Origin: Streptomyces sp. NBC_01669
GTDB lineage: Bacteria > Actinomycetota > Actinomycetes > Streptomycetales > Streptomycetaceae
Assembly (NCBI RefSeq): GCF_026339735.1
Contig: NZ_JAPEQG010000002.1
Coordinates: 372,001-436,000, forward strand
Length of the DNA: 64,000 nucleotides
Direction: 5' to 3'
The notes beneath the pieces were generated by a model. It did no database searches. It saw only the letters and a program-made list of their open reading frames with translations, and had not been told where the DNA came from. Both the position numbers and the translations under genes were made by a program. Positions 52,925 to 61,007 of this stretch are shown here, piece by piece. Positions within the stretch are counted from its first letter, which is position 1, and each line of letters starts with the position of its first letter.

Positions 52925-53364
52925 GACGGGGCGACCGTGATGCCGAGCACGGCCAGTTCCCCGTGGATACGGCGGTAGCCCCAGCCGCTGTTCTCGCGGG
53001 CCAGGCGCAGGACCAGCGCCCGGATCGAGCGGACGGTACGCGGCCGTCCGGGCCGCTTGGGGCGGCGGATGCGGGCGTGCCGCCGCTTCACCAGGGTGTG
53101 GTGCCACCGCAGCACCATGTCCGGACGTGCCAGAAGCCGGAGACGACGCAGCACCTGGCGCGGCAGCGGTGCCAAGTGCGCGGCGAGGAAGGCCCGGTCC
53201 TCGGGGGCAAACCTCACCCTTTTGGGACCGAGTTGCCGCTCAAGGACCGCGATCTGGTGGCGTAGGGCCAGGATCTCGACGTCCTTGGCGCGGTCGCTCA
53301 TCGGGAGCAGCCAGAGCGCGGCGAAGGCATTCGACACGCTCAGATAGGCGAGACGCAGGAGCAC
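52925..53364 (-). pseudogene. N-terminal half of an integrase-core transposase
   Basis: Starts MLLRLAYLSVSNAFAALWLL and continues DVEILALRHQIAVLERQLGP, then WHHTLVKRRHARIRRPKRPGRP and NSGWGYRRIHGELAVLGITVA. This is the standard N-terminal part of the IS481/IS3-like class also seen at 11435. It stops at ~52925, and the catalytic domain is replaced by unrelated sequence. The fragment at 58604-58712 is a piece of the catalytic domain of a similar element. Confidence 0.75.
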
Positions 53365-53650
53365 GAGTGGTCATCATGCCGTGGCAACTGGCAACGGCCG
53401 CAAGCGGGATGACCTGCGCGGACGAGATTCTCGGCACGCACAGGCCTGGCGCACCGAGCTGGCAGGAGCGTCGGGCATCTCGGCGATAAGGGAGCCCCTG
53501 GTTGAAGGAGTAACCAACTGGGTCTAAAGAGCAGGGCCGAGGATTTTCAAGGCCGGAGTTCCGTGAATCCCGAGGTCAGCGAGGTGTGTGCGGCCCGCGC
53601 TCGCGCTCGCGACCGGCCCCGGCTCGGCTCGGCGGCCCGCGCTCGCGGGT

Positions 53651-54103
53651 TCACGGCCGGGGCCAGGGGCGTCCGGCGAGACGTTCGATGTCAGTGTTGA
53701 ACCGTTCGAGGTAGGCGGCGAAGCCCGCGATGTCCTTGTCCGACCAGTCGGCCATAACCCGGTCCAGGTTGTCGACGGTGCGTTCGCGTTCCTCGTCGAG
53801 CAGACTCGCGCCCTTGTCCGTGATGCGGAACTTGCGGGCCATCCCGCCGTCGGGGTCGGGTATGCGGTCCACGAGGCCGGAGCGCATCGCTGCGCCGGTC
53901 TGCCGATTGAGAGTGGACGCGTCGAGTCCGAAGGCCGTGCTCAGTTCGCCGATGGACATGGGTCCTTGGACGCGAATGCGGCTCAGCAGGATGTAAGCGC
54001 TGCGCTCCAGCCCGCCTTCGCGCCGCACGTTCCTGTGGTGAACGAGTCCATGGCGGCTGAGCAACATCTGCTCGTACTCGACGTCGCTCGTGGGCCTGAC
54101 CAT
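53651..54103 (-). CDS. MarR-family transcriptional regulator
   Basis: A 150-aa winged-helix regulator. LERSAYILLSRIRVQGPMSI leads to GELSTAFGLDASTLNRQTGAAMRSGLVDRIPDPDGGMARKFRITDKG (recognition helix and wing), then the dimerisation helices. It is divergent from the MFS exporter gene with a 168-bp gap. By the usual MarR logic it represses that exporter until a drug-like ligand binds. Confidence 0.88.
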   Translation of the reverse strand: MVRPTSDVEYEQMLLSRHGLVHHRNVRREGGLERSAYILLSRIRVQGPMSIGELSTAFGLDASTLNRQTGAAMRSGLVDRIPDPDGGMARKFRITDKGASLLDEERERTVDNLDRVMADWSDKDIAGFAAYLERFNTDIERLAGRPWPRP

Positions 54104-54188
54104 ATGCCTGCTGCCTTCCCTTTCCTGCCAGTCCGACGCGCTGCCCTGTCCTTCGCGACGGCCTTCTCCTGCATCCTCTCATGCGCAT

Positions 54189-54226
54189 ATGCCTCATGCA
54201 CAAAATGTGATCAATACATGAGGCAT
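54189..54226. promoter_or_regulatory. 10-bp inverted repeat, likely MarR operator
   Basis: ATGCCTCATG (54189-54198) and CATGAGGCAT (54217-54226) are perfect inverse copies separated by 18 bp. They lie between the divergent marR and MFS genes, close to 54240 where the exporter promoter should lie. The centre-to-centre distance of 28 bp puts both arms on nearly the same face of the helix. Confidence 0.55.
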
Positions 54227-54271
54227 GTACGATGCATATCGTTCTCTCGTCATGCAACCAAGGAGTCCTCT

Positions 54272-55729
54272 ATGGATGCCTCCCAGGCATCAAGCCGCTC
54301 AGGCGGTGTGGTCGCCACGCTGGCCTTCGCGGGCATCACGGCAGCGATCATGCAGACCCTGGTCACGCCGCTCATCGCGGAGCTGCCTCAGATCCTCCAC
54401 ACCACCTCGTCGAACGCCGCCTGGGTCATCACCGTCACCCTGCTCGTGGCGGCCGTCTTCGTGCCGGTCTCCGGACGCCTGGGCGACCTGCTGGGCAAGC
54501 GCCGGATGCTTATCGCGTGCTCGGTGCCGCTGATCGTGGGGTCGGTGGTGTGCGCGCTGTCCTCCTCGGTCATCCCCATGATCATCGGGCGTGGTCTGCA
54601 GGGCATGGGGATGGGCATGCTGCCGCTCGGCATCGCCCTTCTGCGTGACGTGGTCCCCGCGGAGAAGCTCAGCTCCTCGATCGCCCTGGTCAGCGCTTCC
54701 ATGGGCATCGGCGGTGGCCTCGGCCTGCCGATCGCCTCAGCGGTCGCCCAGTACACGAACTGGCGCGTGCTGTTCTGGGGCTCCGCGGCCCTGGCCGTAG
54801 CGGTTGCGGCTCTCATCTGGTTCCTGATCCCGGACGTACCGGCCGGCGCCAAGGGTCAGCGCTTCGACCTGCCAGGAGCGCTCGGCCTCGGCGCCGGCCT
54901 GGTCTCCCTGCTGCTCGCGGTCTCCAAGGGCGCCGACTGGGGCTGGGGCTCGGCGACCACGCTCGGCCTGTTCGCCGCAGCTGTCGTGATTCTGGTCGGG
55001 TGGGGGATGTGGGAGCTGCGGACCCGCGACCCGCTGGTCGACCTGCGCACCACCGCCCGCCCCCGCGTGCTGCTCACCAACCTCGCCTCGATCTTCGTCG
55101 GCACCGCCATGTACGCCAGCATGCTGGTCGTGCCGCAGCTGCTGCAGTTCCCCGAGGCCACTGGTTACGGTCTGGGCCAGTCGATGCTCGCCGCCGGCCT
55201 GTGGATGGCTCCCGGCGGCCTCATGATGATGATCGTCTCCCCGCTCGGCGGGAAGCTCACCGATGCCCGAGGCCCGAAGTTCACGCTGATCTCCGGGGTC
55301 CTGGTCATCGCGGCCGGTTACGGTCTGTCGCTGGCACTGATGGGCTCGGCCTGGGGTCTCATGCTGGTCACCATCGTGACCAGCAGCGGTGTGGGTCTCG
55401 CCTACGGTGCGATGCCCGCCCTGATCATGGGTTCGGTCCCGCTCTCCGAGACCGCCGCCGCCAACGGCTTCAACACGCTGATGCGCTCGCTCGGCACCTC
55501 GGTCGGCTCGGCCGTGATCGGAGTGGTCCTCGCCCAGATGACCACCACGACGGGCGGCTACACCTTCGCCTCCGAGGACGGCTTCCGCACCGCTCTGATG
55601 ATCGGCGGCGGCGTCGCCCTCCTCGGCGCGGTGATCGCGGCCGCCATTCCGGCAGTCCGCGTGGTGGCAGGCTCCGGCGACGAGACCGCCCCTATCACCG
55701 AATCCGATCAGGCCGCGGTCAAGGCCTGA
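54272..55729 (+). CDS. MFS multidrug exporter (DHA2/14-helix type)
   Basis: A 485-aa membrane protein with about 14 hydrophobic segments. It shows ELPQILHTTSSNAAWVITVTLL in helix 2, VSGRLGDLLGKRRMLIACSV (the G-x-L-G-D-x-x-G-x-R loop), GRGLQGMGMGMLPLGIALLRDVVP in helix 4 and SSIALVSASMGIGGGLGLPIA (antiporter motif C region). It probably exports drugs by proton antiport. ATG 54272 has AAGGAG six bases upstream. Control by the divergent MarR protein is likely. A hairpin terminator follows. Confidence 0.9.
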   Translation: MDASQASSRSGGVVATLAFAGITAAIMQTLVTPLIAELPQILHTTSSNAAWVITVTLLVAAVFVPVSGRLGDLLGKRRMLIACSVPLIVGSVVCALSSSVIPMIIGRGLQGMGMGMLPLGIALLRDVVPAEKLSSSIALVSASMGIGGGLGLPIASAVAQYTNWRVLFWGSAALAVAVAALIWFLIPDVPAGAKGQRFDLPGALGLGAGLVSLLLAVSKGADWGWGSATTLGLFAAAVVILVGWGMWELRTRDPLVDLRTTARPRVLLTNLASIFVGTAMYASMLVVPQLLQFPEATGYGLGQSMLAAGLWMAPGGLMMMIVSPLGGKLTDARGPKFTLISGVLVIAAGYGLSLALMGSAWGLMLVTIVTSSGVGLAYGAMPALIMGSVPLSETAAANGFNTLMRSLGTSVGSAVIGVVLAQMTTTTGGYTFASEDGFRTALMIGGGVALLGAVIAAAIPAVRVVAGSGDETAPITESDQAAVKA

Positions 55730-55794
55730 CGGCTCAGTAGCGCCGGACGAGCCCGGCCGCTGCTCGACCGGCCGGCCCGGTCCTGTATCCGGCA

Positions 55795-55830
55795 TCTCGC
55801 CGCGGATCCGACATCGAATCCGCGGCGAGA
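55795..55830. terminator. 13-bp perfect hairpin after the MFS gene
   Basis: TCTCGCCGCGGAT, 10-base loop, ATCCGCGGCGAGA, 65 bp past the exporter stop. Confidence 0.75.
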
Positions 55831-56138
55831 GGTCTCTGTGGGCGCCCGGCGCTGGGGACGCAGACGAACAGCACGGACCTGGAGCTGGAGCACCGACGGC
55901 ACCGGCCTGGTTGAGGGCCGACATCCTGGTCAGGATGCGCGATCTTCCTGCCTCCACGCCCGCCGGGGAGAGGACGGCAGGCATGGCGCTGCAGCAACGG
56001 GCCCAGCACTCGCCACAGCCACAGCCACTACCTCAAGTGCCCGAAGCGCCGCAGCCTGCGGTGCCGAGACGACAGCTGGCGGCCCCCGGAACTCACGCAG
56101 AGCTCGCCTTGAGGGGCCGTTCAGACGGCGGGGCTGGA
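55831..56138. other. spacer between MFS terminator and toxin gene
   Basis: No gene seen; frames lack family features on both strands. Confidence 0.3.
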
Positions 56139-56519
56139 TCAGGCGTTGAGGTCCAGTACGCGGACCGGCTCGCCCTGCCACCGCTTCGGGGCAGTGGTGG
56201 CGATGATCGCTCCGTCGGGGCGGTCGGGTGTGGGCTGCGCCGCGTACTGGCTGTGGGCCGCAGCCCATGTTTCCTGCCGGGCGAGGGCCAGGGCCGCGGC
56301 CAGATCCAGGTCCAGGACGGTGATACCCGGCAGTGCGGCCAGGTGCTCGGCTGTGCCGGGCCGTGCGCGGCCGGCTTCGACGAGCACACACGCCGGGGCG
56401 TACAGGAACCAGCCGGATTCGGCGTGGGCCCGGTGGATGAGACGGGACGCGAGGACGTTGCCCTGACCCGCCGCGGCCATCGCCGTTTCGTCCAGGACGA
56501 TATGCATGGCGTCGGTCAC
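56139..56519 (-). CDS. PIN-domain-like toxin of a TA pair
   Basis: A 126-aa protein. MHIVLDETAMAAAG places an Asp at the first PIN position, PACVLVEAGRARPG an acidic residue at the second, and TPDRPDGAIIATTAP the C-terminal Asp. The final VRVLDLNA is the usual last strand. PIN toxins cut tRNA or mRNA with Mg2+. The ATG overlaps the stop of the upstream small RHH-like gene by 4 bp, the usual antitoxin-toxin order. The sequence is divergent from classical VapC, so the label is moderate. Confidence 0.7.
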   Translation of the reverse strand: MTDAMHIVLDETAMAAAGQGNVLASRLIHRAHAESGWFLYAPACVLVEAGRARPGTAEHLAALPGITVLDLDLAAALALARQETWAAAHSQYAAQPTPDRPDGAIIATTAPKRWQGEPVRVLDLNA

Positions 56520-56771
56520 CGGCTCGTCACCTGGGCCAGGCGCCGGTCCAGCTCACTGTCCAGGTCGTCCTGCTCGGCCGGGGTGGGAGCGTAGCCGTTC
56601 CACTCCTTCAGTGCGGCGAGGGCCTTCTCGGCACGCTCGGCACGCTCGGCCGGGGTGAGCATGGTCTCGGCCAGACGAGCCAGATAGGCGCGCAGCGACA
56701 GCCCCTCAGCGGCTGCGATCGCGGCGAGCCGGTCCCTGGCCTCTTCGGGGATACGGACATTGGCATCGGAC
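56516..56771 (-). pseudogene. RHH antitoxin, 5' end removed by an IS
   Basis: The frame reads SDANVRIPEEARDRLAAIAAAEGLSL (ribbon-helix-helix), AYLARLAETML, then an acidic helical tail LALKEWNGYAPTPAEQDDL-like, ending LAQVTSR. The second IS605 copy ends at 56772, immediately before SDAN, and no ATG, GTG or TTG start in the correct frame lies between the IS hairpin and this point. Any product must start inside the IS or not at all. The toxin may thus be left without full control, or both may be silent. Confidence 0.65.
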
Positions 56772-56807
56772 GTGACTCCTCCACCCCGTGAACGGGGTGG
56801 CTTCTCG

Positions 56808-58007
56808 CTATGCCGGTTGGGCTTCGCGACGGACCAGCCCGGCCCGTAGGACGTTGAGAGCACCGACGGTGTCCGCGTGCGCGTTGTGGCCGCAGGCGAC
56901 GCAGTGGAACGTCTCCTGTGTGGGCCGGTTCTCCTTGGTGGTATGCCCACACTGGGGGCATCGCCGGGAGGTGTTGCGGGGGTCCACGGCCATCACTTCC
57001 CGCCCGGCGCTCTCAGCCTTGGCGTTCAGGATCGCGAGGAACACCCCCCATCCGGCATCGGCGATCGAGCGGTTCAGCCCGGCCTTCGCGGCGGCCCCGT
57101 TGGGCAGGAAACTGCCCGGCTGGTCGGGGTCGGGCTTCGGTTCGGGGGCCTTGCTCATGTTGCGGATCTTGAGGTCTTCGTGCGCGATGAGGTCGTGTTC
57201 CCGCACGAGGCCGAGGGCGGTCTTGTGGGCGTGGTCGAGGCGCTGGCACCGCACCTTGCGGTGCAGACGTGCCACCGTCTCCACTGCCTTGCGGCGGCGC
57301 TTGCTTCCGCGCCTGCACCTGCTCAGTGCCTGCTGAGCTGCTTCGAGCTTCGCTGCGGCCTTTCGCCCGTGACGCGGGTTGGGCACGAACTCGCCGTTCG
57401 AGTCGGCGAGGAAGTTGGCAATGCCCAGGTCGATGCCGACCACGCTGCCGGTCGCGGGCAGCGGCTCGGGCCGGGGCCGCTCGGCAGTCAGGATCACATA
57501 CCAGCGCTTGCCCTCACGCTTGACCGAGACGGTCTTGACATGGCCGACCACCGGCCGGTGCTGGTGCACCTTGACGTGCCCGACACCTTGCAGACGCACA
57601 CGGGTGACGGGGTCGTGCGGGGTGGAATCCCACCGGCAGCCGTCGCCGTCCTTCGGGAAGTCCACGGTGTCGAACCGCTTGCCCGAACGAAAGCGCGGAT
57701 ACCCCGGTGCCTCTGCGGCCTTGACCCGCCGGAAGAACGCGGCGAACGCCTTGTCCAGCCGGCGCAAGGTGGCCTGCTGAGAAGAGAACGACCAACGGCC
57801 CTGACGTTCCGGGTCGAAGGCCCGGATGTCCTTGAGCTGGGCGGACTGCTGCCCGTATCGGACCGTCGTCTTCGAGCTGTGCCGGTAGGCATCGCGGCGT
57901 TCTTGCAACGCGCCGTTGTAGAGCGAGCAGTGGTCACGCAGCATCTCGCGAAGGGCCTGGTCCTGCCGGGCGGTGGGTCGCAGGAGGAACTTGTACGCAC
58001 GGATCAT
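56808..58007 (-). CDS. tnpB: TnpB RNA-guided nuclease (IS605 OrfB), copy 2
   Basis: 399 aa, all RuvC acids (VGIDLGIANF, IAHEDLKIRN, HADTVGALNV) and both CxxC pairs intact. Relative to copy 1, residues ~95-160 read AAEAPGYPRFRSGKRFDTVDF instead of AGEKPGCPRFRTVGRFDTVEF, while the remainder is nearly identical. This suggests recombination with a third IS relative. The next sequence after its stop is the element's right hairpin and then the antitoxin remnant, which would be the 'guide' part of its omega RNA. Confidence 0.92.
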   Translation of the reverse strand: MIRAYKFLLRPTARQDQALREMLRDHCSLYNGALQERRDAYRHSSKTTVRYGQQSAQLKDIRAFDPERQGRWSFSSQQATLRRLDKAFAAFFRRVKAAEAPGYPRFRSGKRFDTVDFPKDGDGCRWDSTPHDPVTRVRLQGVGHVKVHQHRPVVGHVKTVSVKREGKRWYVILTAERPRPEPLPATGSVVGIDLGIANFLADSNGEFVPNPRHGRKAAAKLEAAQQALSRCRRGSKRRRKAVETVARLHRKVRCQRLDHAHKTALGLVREHDLIAHEDLKIRNMSKAPEPKPDPDQPGSFLPNGAAAKAGLNRSIADAGWGVFLAILNAKAESAGREVMAVDPRNTSRRCPQCGHTTKENRPTQETFHCVACGHNAHADTVGALNVLRAGLVRREAQPA

Positions 58008-58056
58008 TCAGTCCACCCCCTCCGGCTCGAATCGACCTTAACCGTAGCATTGGTTC

Positions 58057-58485
58057 ATGTCACCACGTTGGGAACCAAACCGTGACGTACGGCGTGGCCG
58101 TCACGTCGTCCACCACCTCCACGCGCATTTGGTGTTCGTCACCAGGCACCGGCGGACCGTCCTCGACGACGAGATGCTGACACGCTGCGAAGAGATCATG
58201 CGAAAAGTCTGCGAGGACTTCGAGGCAGACCTGATCGAGTTCAACGGCGGAGAAGACCACGTGCACCTGCTCGTGCATTACCCGCCGAGGGTCGCCCTGT
58301 CGAACTTGGTCAACAGTTTGAAGGGCGTGTCCTCGCGCCGGCTGAGGCAGGAGTTCACCGGCCACGTCAACCAGGCCATCATGCACGGCCGCTTCTGGTC
58401 CGGCTCCTACTTCGCGGGGTCATGCGGCGGCGCACCCCTCCACGTGGTCAAGGACTACATCGAGAACCAGAAGCGGCCCGACTGA
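58057..58485 (+). CDS. tnpA: TnpA Y1 transposase (IS200/IS605), copy 2
   Basis: 142 aa; HUH in EDHVHLLVHYPPRV and catalytic Tyr in VVKDYIENQ. It differs from copy 1 at about eight residues (for example RHRRTVLDDE for RYRRTVFNDE), so the copies diverged some time ago. No lesion visible. Confidence 0.92.
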   Translation: MSPRWEPNRDVRRGRHVVHHLHAHLVFVTRHRRTVLDDEMLTRCEEIMRKVCEDFEADLIEFNGGEDHVHLLVHYPPRVALSNLVNSLKGVSSRRLRQEFTGHVNQAIMHGRFWSGSYFAGSCGGAPLHVVKDYIENQKRPD

Positions 58486-58603
58486 GCGCGGTTCCGCGGG
58501 CGAGGCATTCCGGAGCGAAACTGCGGCGCTCCGCGCCGCAGGGTTCAGAATCGGATTCTCTCCCCGCCTGAAGGCGGGGATTCCCTCCGAAGAAGAGGGA
58601 TGG

Positions 58604-58712
58604 ACCTCGAGGACACCGGCTGCCGGGCGCGATTCCTGATCCGGGACCGGGACGGCAAGTTCCCCGCCCTGTTCGACGCCGTCCTCGCCGACGCAGGGAT
58701 CGAGGTCGCGCT
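58604..58712 (+). pseudogene. fragment of an integrase-core transposase
   Basis: The frame MDLEDTGCRARFLIRDRDGK, then FPALFDAVLADAGIEV carries the second catalytic Asp context (RDRDGKF) of the IS481/IS3-like class. Both ends are missing; copy 2 of IS605 forms its left border. Confidence 0.65.
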
Positions 58713-58825
58713 GGAGGTGCTGCGCAGGGCGGCGCCAGGCGAAATGCTGGAGGTGCCTGGGCCCGGGCAGGGTCGTCGTCTGGTGGGGTGTCAGACTGGC
58801 GGTCCGGACCGGGGTATGTGGCCGT

Positions 58826-59542
58826 ATGAGGGGGACCGGGTTGGGTTTGGTGATTGAGAGCCGACCGTCGGAGCTGCTGTACATCGAACGGGTGTGGCGC
58901 AGCTGCAGCGACGACGTCAGCCGGATGATGTCGGTCGCGACGTCACACTGGGAGCTGGTGTTCTGGGAGCACCGTGGTCAGGTGCGGGCGGCTGTACTGG
59001 GTCCGGAGCCGAGGGCATGCCGGGCGCCGGTCCCCGGGGACGCCGTCTTCTTCGGGATCAGTTTCGCGCTGGGTACGTCGATGCCGCACATTCCGGTCAG
59101 CCGGCTGGTGGGCGGCAATGCGGCGATTCCCGACGTGACACGGCGTTCGGTGTGGCTGAAGGGGTCTGCCTGGCACGTTCCCAACTACGACAACGCCGAG
59201 GCGTTCGTTTTGCGGATGGTGCGCGAGGGCATCGTGGACTTGGACCCGGTCGTGCCCGCTGTGCTCGACGGCGCCTGCCCGGCCGCCTCCGATCGCACCC
59301 TGCAGCGGCGCTTCGTCGCGGCGACCGGCCTGACCCGGGGCGCCATCAGGCAGATCCACCGCGCCCGCCAGGCGGCGGTGCTGATCCAGGAGGGGGTGTC
59401 GGCCCAGGAGGTCGTGCACCGGCTGGGATACTTCGACCAGCCGCACCTGGCGCGGTCCTTGAGCCGGTATGTCGGGCGGACCGCCACTCAGCTGAGCGCC
59501 CCGGACACAGCGGAGCCGCTGTCGCTTCTGTACAAGACCTGA
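58826..59542 (+). CDS. AraC-family transcriptional regulator
   Basis: A 238-aa regulator. The N-terminal part (SRPSELLYIERVWRSCSDDV, HWELVFWEHRGQVRAAVLGP) is a sensor of the AraC type. The C-terminal HTH is seen in SDRTLQRRFVAATGLTRGAI, then IQEGVSAQEVVHRLGYFDQPHLARSLSRYVG. It is followed 113 bp later by a RibD/DHFR-like gene in the same direction. This AraC-reductase pairing is common in Streptomyces and suggests direct control. ATG 58826 is within a GGGG-rich context. Confidence 0.87.
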   Translation: MRGTGLGLVIESRPSELLYIERVWRSCSDDVSRMMSVATSHWELVFWEHRGQVRAAVLGPEPRACRAPVPGDAVFFGISFALGTSMPHIPVSRLVGGNAAIPDVTRRSVWLKGSAWHVPNYDNAEAFVLRMVREGIVDLDPVVPAVLDGACPAASDRTLQRRFVAATGLTRGAIRQIHRARQAAVLIQEGVSAQEVVHRLGYFDQPHLARSLSRYVGRTATQLSAPDTAEPLSLLYKT

Positions 59543-59655
59543 CCCTTGGCGCCCGCCTAGTGTTCATGACGTAGCCGACGGGGTCGGCTCATCCCTGCCG
59601 GAGCGCCGTCCGGGCCGGGGCGCGCGGAAGACCCCGGACTCATCGTGGAGGAATC

Positions 59656-60210
59656 ATGCGCAAGGTTGTTTCGGGTCTGTTCGTCTCGCTCGACGGTGTC
59701 GCCCAGTCGCCGAACGAGTGGCAGTTCGAGTTCGACGAGGAGATGGGTGCGGCGCTGGCCAACACGCTGGAGACGGCCGACACGATTCTGCTGGGCCGGG
59801 TGACGTTCACCGAGTGGGCCGGATACTGGCCGACTGTGACCAGTGGTGAGGACGCCGGTTTCGCAAAGTGGATCAACGACTCGCCCAAGTACGTCGTCTC
59901 CTCGACGCTGGACAGCGTCGAGGACTGGGCGAACAGCACGCTGATCAAGGGCGATCCGGTGGCTGCGGTCAACGAGCTCAAGGCGGGCGAGGGCAAGGAC
60001 ATCACCGTCGCCGGCAGCCCGACGCTGGTGCGCTCGCTGCTGGAGCAGGACCTGTTGGACGAGCTGGTGCTGCTGATTCACCCGGTGGTGGCCGGCGAGG
60101 GTCGCAAGAAGCTGTTCGCCGACGACGCCGCGCTGAAGAAGCTGCAGCTGGTGAGCGCCCAGCCGACCAGCAGCGGAGTGATCATCGCGACCTACCGCCC
60201 GGCGCGCTGA
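59656..60210 (+). CDS. dihydrofolate reductase family protein (RibD C-terminal fold)
   Basis: A 184-aa NADPH-dependent reductase fold. MRKVVSGLFVSLDGVAQSPN at the start, TILLGRVTFTEWAGYWP in the middle, the nucleotide-binding segment ITVAGSPTLVRSLLEQDLLDEL, then LLIHPVVAGEGRKKLF. It is distinct from the module-3 protein (6942-7505); the two share fold motifs only. A GAGGAAT site lies before the ATG. Substrate unknown. The AraC gene upstream is its likely regulator. Confidence 0.88.
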   Translation: MRKVVSGLFVSLDGVAQSPNEWQFEFDEEMGAALANTLETADTILLGRVTFTEWAGYWPTVTSGEDAGFAKWINDSPKYVVSSTLDSVEDWANSTLIKGDPVAAVNELKAGEGKDITVAGSPTLVRSLLEQDLLDELVLLIHPVVAGEGRKKLFADDAALKKLQLVSAQPTSSGVIIATYRPAR

Positions 60211-60345
60211 GCCGGCGCGAACCGGGCGAGGGCGTCGAGCAGCAGCCCAACCCCGTCGCCGAGGCGTTCAGTTCCCGCGACCGCGCGGGCACCTGCCTCA
60301 ACTTCGGAGAGGTCGAGCGCGGCCTGGTCGTCGTCGACCAGGCAA

Positions 60346-60762
60346 TCATCGCCGTGCAGTCGGCCCGCTCAGCACGGCCGACCGTGACCTTGCAGTGGGC
60401 ATCCTGAACCTACGCGGGATGACGCTCGCCGGACGGCTCCAGGACAAGGCCGAGGGCAAACGCGAGGCGCAGCGGCACATCGAGTCCGCATGGCGCGCCG
60501 CCGGATCGTTGCCCACGCGCGACGTCGACGCCCACGGCCTCACCTCGGCTCGTTCACCGTGCAGGTCGCGGGAGTTGAGGGACAACTGCACTCCGGAGTA
60601 CTCGGTGTCTCGCCAAGGTTGCGAAGGCGTGGCGGGCCAGGCTCCGAGATACCAGTGCAATGCGGCCGGGACGGTGCCTACTACGGCAGCGAACTCCCCT
60701 TCGAAGCTGCCGAACGGCACGTCTTCTTCCAGCCCCGGACTCAGCGGCAGAAGTTCCGCCAT
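60346..60762 (-). CDS. possible conserved protein of unknown function
   Basis: From ATG 60762 (MAELLPLSPGLEEDVPFGSF) the frame reads PAALHWYLGAWPATPSQPWR, VQLSLNSRDLHGERAEVRPW and RVGNDPAARHADSMCRCASR. Aromatic and Arg/Asp content looks protein-like rather than antisense. The last ~45 residues are Arg/Ser-rich and may reflect a frameshift or wrong stop. No family recognised. Confidence 0.4.
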   Translation of the reverse strand: MAELLPLSPGLEEDVPFGSFEGEFAAVVGTVPAALHWYLGAWPATPSQPWRDTEYSGVQLSLNSRDLHGERAEVRPWASTSRVGNDPAARHADSMCRCASRLPSALSWSRPASVIPRRFRMPTARSRSAVLSGPTARR

Positions 60763-61007
60763 GTCTCGGGAGCCGACGGGTAGCTGGTGGGGCTGGAACG
60801 GCCGCGCCGAGGCGCTGCCGCCGAAGGACGTCTCGTTCGCCGCGGCGAGCGGGCGGTTGCCGGCGCGCCGGGCCCGATGGCTGAAGGTGCGCACGATCCG
60901 GGTGCGCGACCTGTTCGGCTGACAGTGGGCCCGGCGGCCGCGTTCCACACCCCTGGGTGTGGCGGTATGGCGGCAAGGGGGACGGAGTCTGTGACGGCGT
61001 CGCGCCG

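Larger units (their letters stand above)
56772..58603. mobile_element. IS200/IS605-family element, copy 2
   Basis: An 1832-bp element of the same length and gene order as copy 1 (25678-27509), with the same terminal hairpins. It differs at scattered sites and strongly in a ~200-bp patch of tnpB (57605-57800). The left flank is an antitoxin gene and the right flank a transposase fragment. Confidence 0.88.

Noticed and set aside
53651..55729. Idea that the MFS gene belongs to an antibiotic biosynthesis cluster
   Set aside because: No biosynthetic genes nearby; it is an isolated MarR-MFS pair.
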